The notes under the pieces are model-generated. The model was not told the origin of the DNA. It did not search any database and saw only the letters and a list, made by a program, of their open reading frames with translations. The position numbers were made by a program, and so were the translations under genes. From CAUZFZ01 sp963579025 (lineage in GTDB: Bacteria > Planctomycetota > Planctomycetia > Planctomycetales > Planctomycetaceae): 12,026 nt of DNA. The stretch spans positions 1 through 12,026 of the forward strand of contig CAUZFZ010000236.1 in assembly GCA_963579025.1 (NCBI GenBank), read 5' to 3'. Shown one piece after another: positions 6,978 through 12,026 of this stretch (positions are counted from its first letter, which is position 1; the number at the start of each line of letters is the position of its first letter).

Positions 6978-9329
6978 TTATTCGGCGGAGACGCCGGTAT
7001 CGATCGAATCGTCACCGATCTGATACAGCGGCAGGAAGCGGTAATACACCTCCAGACACAGCGTGCTGAGGGCCGTCGAGAAAACGCGACCGCCATAGGC
7101 ACCCCACGGGGCGTGCGGGTCCCAGCTTCCCGCAGCGTGCCCGGTCGTCCGCTGGTCCGCGACCAGAGTCTCACTCAGGGCCGCATTCCATTCGTTCCAT
7201 TCCTGCCCACCATACTGGTACATGGCCAGCGTGCCGTAGTACCAGTAGTACAGGTCCTCCGAACGTCGTTGCGGTGGTCGGGCTCGAAGGTACTCCACCG
7301 CTTCCAGGCTTTGCGGGTTGTCACGCAGGAGTCCCAGCATCTGCTTGCAGAACAGGCTCTCCGCGGTCATCGATGGCGAGGGAGGCAGTGGGGGATACTT
7401 CGGGTCAAGCAGGCGGTAAGCGGCCAACCCATTGCGATCACCAAGACTCCGATCCTTCAGAAACCGAATCATGAGTCTTCGCGTGCGGGGCGGCATCGGG
7501 ATGCCAGCGATGTCGGCACTCTTCAGTGCCATCAACTGCCATCCGAAGATGCTCATGTCGCTTTGTTGTCCTGGCAGATATCGCCAGCCGCCGTCCTTCT
7601 CGTTTTGAGTCGACACGATGTACCCGACGGCACGCTCCAGAGGACGTCGCAGTCGATCCAGTGTCGAACGATCGCTTTGCATGCCCAGCGCCTCGGCCAT
7701 CGCATACGTCGCAATCGCGTGGCAGTAGGTGCGAGCGTATCGAGTGGCATTACCGCCCATAAAACCGGTGGGTTCCTGCTGTCGAATGAGCCAGCTCAGT
7801 GCGCGGTCCACGTGATCGGCATACTGACCTTCCTCATGGGTGTAACCGGCTCCCAGAAATGCCAGAACTGTCAGTCCCGTGACGCCGGGATCAGCGTGCA
7901 GGCCGGCAAACCTGCGATTGATGCCTTCAGTGTCGATCTCGACCCGCCCGGAGCGGCCGGCACACTTCTCACCAACCGGGCACATGGATGAAAAACCGTC
8001 CGCGTCCCAGTACCCCTCGGGACTCTGATGCATCGCGAGCCATTCCAGACTCGATTCGACAGCACGCTCGGACTTTTCCGTGCCTCCATATTTCCGGGCA
8101 TTCTCCGTGCGCCGGGCCAGACTGCGTAATCGATAGGTGGGCGGAATCTTCGTCGTGGCCGATGAGTTGATTGGATCGAGATTCGGGCGGATCACATTCG
8201 GCTGCGGGCCGTCTATCGGCAACAGTGACGTCGGGCCCGTTCGGACAGCAACGACAACGTCGGGAACAGGATCGGGCGTAAACGGTCTTCGATCCGGACG
8301 GAATCTCTCGGCCCCACCAAACTCTTCCATCTTTGGTGTGCGAGTCAGGCGGCGGCTGAACTTTCGCGGACCAAGGGCACCGGACGACGTGTCGTCTGTC
8401 CGGGCCACGGCGTTGGAACCGGCCTCCGCATCAGCGATCTCGGTGGGCGACGGGCCGCTGCGTCGTCTGATCGAGTCGGAAGGGGCCTGTTTCAGAAATG
8501 CGGCCGGGTCCTCGCGTAAGTCGAGAGACGCAACCGTTCGGTCCGGAGCAAAATCGGGGGCGACCTGGTCAATCGTGCCACGACTGGCACGGCGGTCGAC
8601 GCTGGTGTCGAGCAACCCGCTTTCTTTCACACGACGGCGGATCGGCGAGGGCGTTGGGATGTTGACTTCCGGCCTCGCCTCAGCGGTTGATTCTGTCACT
8701 TTCTGTGGAGCAGCGGATTCGATCTGTGGCCCGATCTGGCCGTAGTTCCTCGCATTCGGTCTTGCAACCAGAGCATCGGGCGTGTGCAGGATATCGGGCA
8801 GTTCGATGTCTGGCTGTGTGACCGGTTCGTCGCGGCGATCGGGGGCTTCCAGAGGAACCAGGTCCAGTCCGGCCCGTTCGATCCGTGCAAGCTTCAAAAG
8901 GTCTGTCTCGAGCAAATCTTCTCGAATGCGCGTGTTGCCGCTTTGATCAAGTTCAATCTTCTCTTCGCCTTCGAGAATCAGCTCGCGAATCTCGACCGGC
9001 GGCTCCTCGACTTCTGCAACGACTGATTCCGGAACGGTACCGGCGACTGTTCCGAATGCCAGAGACAGGTGCAGCAGCATCGAGAACATGAACGCTTTGC
9101 TGGTCGGGTCACTGTCGCCCCACCGCGTGAATATCATGGTCACGAAGTGAATCGACGCTATCAGCAACCCAGCCAACAGCGAGACCTTCAGCGCCACCTC
9201 GATGTTTGGTGTGCTGGTGTCGCACATCGAGGCCAGCCATTCGACGAACTGGATGGCGGCTAAAGTCATTTTACGGCTGAGAGCTAAGGGACTGGACGCA
9301 CGACACCAGGCGGATGCCGTGTGCCTCAT
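6978..9329 (-). CDS. Membrane-anchored prenyltransferase/squalene-oxidase-repeat toroid protein with TonB-like helix
   Basis: With the start that overlaps the exbD stop this is 783 residues; a frame start at 9401 (807) and an internal ATG at 9269 (763) are alternatives. Hydrophobic helices lie at residues ~45-67 and ~79-98. The second contains S83-x-x-x-H87, the signature of TonB and TolA transmembrane helices that contact ExbB/ExbD or TolQ/TolR. Residues ~100-400 are an acidic, then Pro/Arg-rich low-complexity linker. Residues ~420-770 form a squalene-cyclase-type alpha/alpha toroid: a perfect QW motif (Q-x3-G-x-W) at 435-441, relaxed QW-like copies at 518-524 and 575-582, and SDMSIFGWQLMAL at 590-602, typical of planctomycete relatives. 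The D-x-D-D acid motif of squalene-hopene cyclases is not present, so cyclase activity is doubtful. It is translationally coupled to exbD. Topology is uncertain: two true transmembrane helices would put the toroid on the same side as the N-terminus. Confidence 0.85.
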   Translation of the reverse strand: MRHTASAWCRASSPLALSRKMTLAAIQFVEWLASMCDTSTPNIEVALKVSLLAGLLIASIHFVTMIFTRWGDSDPTSKAFMFSMLLHLSLAFGTVAGTVPESVVAEVEEPPVEIRELILEGEEKIELDQSGNTRIREDLLETDLLKLARIERAGLDLVPLEAPDRRDEPVTQPDIELPDILHTPDALVARPNARNYGQIGPQIESAAPQKVTESTAEARPEVNIPTPSPIRRRVKESGLLDTSVDRRASRGTIDQVAPDFAPDRTVASLDLREDPAAFLKQAPSDSIRRRSGPSPTEIADAEAGSNAVARTDDTSSGALGPRKFSRRLTRTPKMEEFGGAERFRPDRRPFTPDPVPDVVVAVRTGPTSLLPIDGPQPNVIRPNLDPINSSATTKIPPTYRLRSLARRTENARKYGGTEKSERAVESSLEWLAMHQSPEGYWDADGFSSMCPVGEKCAGRSGRVEIDTEGINRRFAGLHADPGVTGLTVLAFLGAGYTHEEGQYADHVDRALSWLIRQQEPTGFMGGNATRYARTYCHAIATYAMAEALGMQSDRSTLDRLRRPLERAVGYIVSTQNEKDGGWRYLPGQQSDMSIFGWQLMALKSADIAGIPMPPRTRRLMIRFLKDRSLGDRNGLAAYRLLDPKYPPLPPSPSMTAESLFCKQMLGLLRDNPQSLEAVEYLRARPPQRRSEDLYYWYYGTLAMYQYGGQEWNEWNAALSETLVADQRTTGHAAGSWDPHAPWGAYGGRVFSTALSTLCLEVYYRFLPLYQIGDDSIDTGVSAE
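9326..9329 (-). promoter_or_regulatory. ATGA stop/start overlap (translational coupling)
   Basis: On the minus strand the bases 9329 to 9326 read ATGA, so the TGA stop of exbD overlaps the ATG of the toroid gene by two bases. Neither this ATG nor the alternatives has a strong Shine-Dalgarno sequence, which favours reinitiation by ribosomes finishing exbD and fixed stoichiometry of the two products. Confidence 0.65.
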
Positions 9330-9760
9330 GGGACTTCGGTGGAGACTTCGTCGCTGAGCGTTGTGGCAAGAGAAATATGGCTGATCTGAGCCCGGTCGCA
9401 CGTGGCCAGCGCGTCGATGACAAGCTGGTACGGATCGGGCCCGGATCCGCGGACCACGACCGACTGCTCGCCGTAATTCTGCTTTGCTTCCTTGAGCCGC
9501 GTTTCGAGCTGCTGAAGCGTCAGTTCCTCGCCGTCGATGACAACGGTGTCGCGCTGGATGACGTTGATCACGATGTCGTCCGGCCGGCTGGTCAGCGGTT
9601 GAGCGTTCGCAACAGTCGGTAACTGGACGTCAAATCGCCGCTCCTGTTTGGCGAACTGCGTCCCGACCATGAAGAAAATGATCAACAGAAAGACGATGTC
9701 GATCATGGGAGTCAGATTCAAGGTCGGCTCTGCGGTGGGATCAGAGACCTTCAGCGGCAT
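9326..9760 (-). CDS. exbD: ExbD/TolR-family biopolymer transport protein
   Basis: This 144-residue protein has the usual ExbD/TolR length and layout. A short cytoplasmic N-terminus leads into NLTPMIDIVFLLIIFFMVG at residues 15-33, a single inner-membrane helix with the conserved proton-path aspartate D21 (equivalent to the essential Asp of E. coli ExbD and TolR). A periplasmic domain follows, with the family's L-P after the helix (48-49) and a VVIDGEEL-type strand, then a VVVRGSGPDPYQLVIDAL segment. In known systems ExbD works with ExbB (or TolQ) to convert proton motive force into movement of a TonB or TolA partner. The start at 9760 gives the family-typical length and has GGAG nine bases upstream; an in-frame extension to 9883 has no family character. 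No exbB lies next to it in this window, so its channel partner must be encoded elsewhere. Confidence 0.93.
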   Translation of the reverse strand: MPLKVSDPTAEPTLNLTPMIDIVFLLIIFFMVGTQFAKQERRFDVQLPTVANAQPLTSRPDDIVINVIQRDTVVIDGEELTLQQLETRLKEAKQNYGEQSVVVRGSGPDPYQLVIDALATCDRAQISHISLATTLSDEVSTEVP

Positions 9761-9769
9761 CGAACAATG

Positions 9770-9773
9770 CTCC
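9770..9773 (-). promoter_or_regulatory. Ribosome binding site of exbD
   Basis: GGAG on the minus strand lies nine bases before the ATG at 9760 and supports this start over the longer in-frame ATG at 9883. Confidence 0.55.
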
Positions 9774-9906
9774 GTTTTGTCAAACTGAGTCCCGAGAGGT
9801 CCGTCGAATGAATCCTCTTCCGGAAATCTGAACGCGCAGGCGTGACGTGATTCTATTCGGATCGGCCTCCGCGACGGTGGCAATGGTTACCGTCTGAGCG
9901 GACCCG

Positions 9907-9926
9907 GGTCAATTGGCTGATTGACC
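9907..9926. promoter_or_regulatory. 7-bp inverted repeat, candidate operator
   Basis: GGTCAAT and ATTGACC form perfect 7-bp inverted arms around a 6-base spacer, about 150 bases from the exbD start and 190 from the ATP-grasp start. The size and symmetry suit a dimeric regulator site between divergent genes, but a chance palindrome is not excluded. Confidence 0.3.
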
Positions 9927-10103
9927 GCATCAATGAAACGACGGAAACGACTGGCGATTTTCGGGTAACCTGGCAGACTGCGCAATGCGACCGGGTTATA
10001 CGCCGATTTCGTCCGGCTTTGCGGCACCCGACCACAAGTCGTCGGACGGTGCCGGTGTAACATTCTCGCCGAGTCGTGGCAGACGACTGTGTTCGACTCA
10101 ACC

Positions 10104-10110
10104 GGAGGTG
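10104..10110 (+). promoter_or_regulatory. Strong ribosome binding site of the ATP-grasp gene
   Basis: GGAGGTG ends six bases before the ATG at 10117. This decides the start in favour of MARAIVTYSRG over the upstream in-frame ATG at 9985. Confidence 0.85.
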
Positions 10111-10116
10111 ATTCGT

Positions 10117-11748
10117 ATGGCGCGGGCAATCGTGACATATTCGCGTGGGTGGCATTCGCTGGCTGTTGTGCGCAGTCTGGGCCGCAACGGAGTGGATGTT
10201 TACTGCGGCGAAGAGGCTCCGTTTGCTCCCTGCTTCTTCTCGCGTTACTGCACAGGCCACTTTCAGTATCCGTCGGTGACGAATGATCCCGATGGCTTTA
10301 TCGACTACATGGTCGAGAAGGTGCAGGAGCTGAAGCCCGACGATCCGGATGAGCCCTATGTGCTGCTGCCGGTCCACAAGGAAACGTGGCTGATCGCGAA
10401 ACACCGCGAACGTTTCGAGCCGCATATCCGTGTGCCACTGACCAGTTACGAGAACATGGCAACGCTGCACGACAAGGGCAGCCTGGCCGAAGTCGCAGCC
10501 GAGATGGGCATTACGATTCCCGGCACGCGGCAGTTCACCAGTCAGGACGCGCTGTTCCGAGCCATCCCTGAGATCGAGTTTCCTGTCTTTCTGAAAGTTC
10601 GCGAAGGCGCCTCGGGTGTGGGGCTGAAGAAGTGCAACACGCCGGAAGAACTCACGGGCACGTTTCGCGAATTCGTGGACGGCTATGGTCTGCAGCCCAG
10701 TGAATATCCCCTGGTGCAGGAGTTCATAGACGGCGACGACTACTGCCTGGCAACGCTGTTCGATTCCGGGGAATGCGTCGCGACAATGGTCTACCGCAAC
10801 GTCCGCTCATTCCCCCGCGGCACGGGAGCCGGAGTCCTCCGTGAAACCGTTTCGATGCCTGACGCCGAGGAAGCGGCCCGGAAACTGCTGTCGGCGCGTA
10901 ACTGGCACGGCATGGCACAGCTCGACTTCCGTAAGGGGAAAGACGGTACGGCGTATCTGATCGAGGTCAATCCGCGTTTCTTTGGAGGCCTCACTCAGGC
11001 GATTGCCGCGAACGTCGATTTTCCCTGGCTGGTATTTCAGATCGCATCGGGACAGAAGATCGAGCAGAAACCGGAAGTCGATTACTCAACTCGGACCGAA
11101 GCACCCGTCGTCGGTCTACTGGCCACACTGGAAGAGATTGCCCACGACGAACGAGCTCTCGACCGTGTGCGGATAGTGCGCGACGAACTCAAAGCCCTGG
11201 GCAACTCGCCGCTGGACGACATACGCCTGAAGCCGTTCTGGGACACGATCCGCAACGCTGCGAATCCACACGATGTGAAGGCATACCTCAAGGAGATGTT
11301 TGCCACGCACGAAGACACGATTAACGACGTGATGCAGTCCGACGATCCGCGTCCCGCCATGGGGTTCCTGTTCCCACTGGCCCTGATGCTCAAACACGGG
11401 AAGTTGTCGATGGGGCTGCTGACTGCGGAGCAGGAAATCGAATCCGACAAGCCGCGGCGCAGCTTCCGCGACATGCTTCGTCATCCGAGCTGGCGAGCTG
11501 TGGCCCTCACTGCCGCGCTATATGCCGTCAGCCTCTTCACGGTGAACGCGGACGCCACGGCTGGCAATATCGGGCTTGTGCTGGGTGCTCCGTTCGCGAT
11601 CGCGAACCAGATGTTCGGGGCAGTGACCCCGGAACAACTCGGCACTCTGGCCGGTTCAATTCAACACACGCTGTACCACCTCGTGACGCTCGGTGTGTGG
11701 TATCTGGTCTCCGCAGCGCTTCTCCGCACAAGGCCAGACCAGGCATGA
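10117..11748 (+). CDS. ATP-grasp family carboxylate ligase with hydrophobic C-terminal tail
   Basis: The 543-residue product begins with a nucleotide-fold pre-ATP-grasp domain (residues ~1-110, MARAIVTYSRGWHSLAVVRSLG), followed by an ATP-grasp domain at ~115-315. Visible signature residues are K160 in FLKVREGASGVG (ATP-binding lysine plus flexible glycine-rich loop), VQEFIDGDD at 200-208, D270 in the GMAQLDF strand, and E283/N285/R287 in LIEVNPRFFGG, the metal- and phosphate-binding end of the site. Family members join a carboxylate, through an acyl-phosphate, to an amine or thiol; the closest general type is the carbamoyl-phosphate-synthase-like ATP-grasp group. Residues ~330-455 are an unrecognised helical region. 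Hydrophobic segments at ~461-478 and ~514-535, with a weaker one at 484-500, suggest membrane attachment. The substrate cannot be told from the sequence, and the neighbours are divergent and do not help. Confidence 0.9.
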   Translation: MARAIVTYSRGWHSLAVVRSLGRNGVDVYCGEEAPFAPCFFSRYCTGHFQYPSVTNDPDGFIDYMVEKVQELKPDDPDEPYVLLPVHKETWLIAKHRERFEPHIRVPLTSYENMATLHDKGSLAEVAAEMGITIPGTRQFTSQDALFRAIPEIEFPVFLKVREGASGVGLKKCNTPEELTGTFREFVDGYGLQPSEYPLVQEFIDGDDYCLATLFDSGECVATMVYRNVRSFPRGTGAGVLRETVSMPDAEEAARKLLSARNWHGMAQLDFRKGKDGTAYLIEVNPRFFGGLTQAIAANVDFPWLVFQIASGQKIEQKPEVDYSTRTEAPVVGLLATLEEIAHDERALDRVRIVRDELKALGNSPLDDIRLKPFWDTIRNAANPHDVKAYLKEMFATHEDTINDVMQSDDPRPAMGFLFPLALMLKHGKLSMGLLTAEQEIESDKPRRSFRDMLRHPSWRAVALTAALYAVSLFTVNADATAGNIGLVLGAPFAIANQMFGAVTPEQLGTLAGSIQHTLYHLVTLGVWYLVSAALLRTRPDQA

Positions 11749-11790
11749 GCGTTCAGGCCTGAGTCTGCCTTTTGGTGTTGCGTTTTTTCA

Positions 11791-11803
11791 GTCCCGAAGG
11801 GAC
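11791..11803. repeat. Short hairpin, GTCCC/GGGAC stem
   Basis: A 5-bp perfect stem around GAA, shortly after a T6 run at 11783-11788. The T-run is on the wrong side for a plus-strand terminator. It is part of the hairpin cluster downstream of the ATP-grasp gene. Confidence 0.5.
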
Positions 11804-11815
11804 GGCGGCAAATAG

Positions 11816-11836
11816 CCCGGGGCCTTCAGCCCCGGG
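11816..11836. repeat. 8-bp GC hairpin, CCCGGGGC/GCCCCGGG
   Basis: A perfect 8-bp stem around CTTCA, followed by AAAA and not by a T-run. The pattern of a GC-rich stem around a short CTTCA loop is a widespread interspersed palindrome in planctomycete and some other bacterial genomes (general knowledge, not searched). It could slow or stop transcription from the ATP-grasp gene but is not a canonical terminator. Confidence 0.6.
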
Positions 11837-11887
11837 AAAACGGCCACAAACTTATGAGCCCCTGCCGGCAACGCCGTTAAGGATTCT

Positions 11888-11912
11888 CGTTCCAAGGCTC
11901 TGCCTTGGAACG
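11888..11912. repeat. Nested hairpin 1, 11-bp perfect stem
   Basis: CGTTCCAAGGC pairs with GCCTTGGAACG around the loop TCT. It is the inverse counterpart of the hairpin at 11973-11997. Confidence 0.8.
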
Positions 11913-11920
11913 CACTGACT

Positions 11921-11937
11921 GTGAGGCTCCGCCTCAC
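11921..11937. repeat. Nested hairpin 2, 7-bp perfect stem
   Basis: GTGAGGC pairs with GCCTCAC around TCC. Its core is the exact inverse of the core of the hairpin at 11949-11963. Confidence 0.75.
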
Positions 11938-11948
11938 GCCCGTCACTG

Positions 11949-11963
11949 CGAGGCGGAGCCTCG
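11949..11963. repeat. Nested hairpin 3, 6-bp perfect stem
   Basis: CGAGGC pairs with GCCTCG around GGA, the inverse counterpart of hairpin 2. Confidence 0.75.
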
Positions 11964-11972
11964 AAAGCCGTG

Positions 11973-11997
11973 CGTTCCAGGGCAGAGCCCGGGAACG
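11973..11997. repeat. Nested hairpin 4, 11-bp stem with one mismatch
   Basis: CGTTCCAGGGC pairs with GCCCGGGAACG around AGA, with one A/G mismatch (11979 against 11991). Compared with the inverse of hairpin 1, one A-T pair has become a G-C pair by changes on both sides, a compensatory change that preserves the stem. Confidence 0.75.
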
Positions 11998-12026
11998 AGG
12001 CTCTGAAAATTCTTAACGGCGTTGCC

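Larger units (their letters stand above)
9761..10116. other. Divergent intergenic region between exbD and the ATP-grasp gene
   Basis: These 356 bases lie between two divergent start codons and should hold the promoters for both units. Short open frames here are extensions of the flanking genes without family character. On the minus strand a TAGAAT near 9853 is a possible -10 box, but no good -35 lies at the right spacing; on the plus strand TTATAC at 9996-10001 is equally unsupported. The clearest structure is the inverted repeat at 9907-9926. No RNA gene is seen. Confidence 0.5.
11867..12026. repeat. ~160-bp fold-back (inverted-repeat) element with four nested hairpins
   Basis: The left end GGCAACGCCGTTAAGGATT (11867-11885) is the inverse of the right end at 12008-12026 with one mismatch. 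The inversion continues inward: arms 11867-11934 and 11950-12026 align with about nine mismatches and one 8-base gap, leaving a central loop of about 15 bases. Each arm holds two smaller palindromes, described separately. No transposase or other coding region lies inside. The right arm ends exactly at the window edge, so the full length and any target-site duplication cannot be seen. The form suits a non-autonomous element such as a MITE, or a REP/BIME-type repeat. Confidence 0.8.

Noticed and set aside
9853..10470. 205-codon minus-strand frame across the divergent region and the ATP-grasp start
   Set aside because: It overlaps the well-supported ATP-grasp gene antisense, has no recognisable domain and no ribosome binding site.
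11740..11790. Possible terminator after the ATP-grasp gene (AGGCA/TGCCT arms with TTTT, or the T6 run)
   Set aside because: The stem is only 5 bp with a 20-base loop overlapping the stop codon, and the T6 run does not directly follow a stem. Not good enough to call.

Overview
The window looks like a piece of a Planctomycetota chromosome, probably order Planctomycetales. Three things point there: a giant repeat protein that opens with the planctomycete LEPR-XLL-type N-terminal motif (an Arg-rich stretch followed by LESRTLL), an ExbD gene coupled to a squalene-cyclase-like toroid protein, and GC-rich intergenic palindromes of the kind scattered through such genomes. The genus cannot be settled from the sequence alone.

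Layout. Bases 1-249 (minus strand) hold an open frame that runs off the left edge; its last visible residues resemble the middle of DUF1501 proteins, but the usual N-terminal part of that family is absent. Bases 280-6597 (minus) are one gene of about 2105 codons: a secreted or surface RTX-type calcium-binding protein with roughly 1400 residues of Gly/Asp-rich nonapeptide repeats and a C-terminal beta-propeller-like domain. Bases 6598-6977 have no convincing gene. Bases 6978-9760 (minus) carry a two-gene unit with overlapping stop and start (ATGA): exbD, then a membrane-anchored protein with a long acidic/proline-rich linker and a prenyltransferase/squalene-oxidase-type alpha/alpha toroid. Bases 9761-10116 are a divergent intergenic region with a 7-bp inverted repeat. 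Bases 10117-11748 (plus) encode an ATP-grasp ligase with a hydrophobic C-terminal tail. The remaining 278 bases hold a dense cluster of hairpins, the last 160 bases of which form a long fold-back element.

How the genes may work together. ExbD normally acts with ExbB as a proton-driven motor that moves a TonB- or TolA-type protein. No exbB or tonB is in view, but the protein coupled to exbD has a transmembrane helix carrying the S-x-x-x-H signature of TonB and TolA helices. The most interesting hypothesis here is that this protein is the force-receiving partner of ExbD and carries a non-catalytic toroid as its envelope-side effector. The RTX gene is on the same strand downstream but separated by 380 bases, so a functional link is only possible. 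The ATP-grasp gene is divergent and its substrate is unknown.
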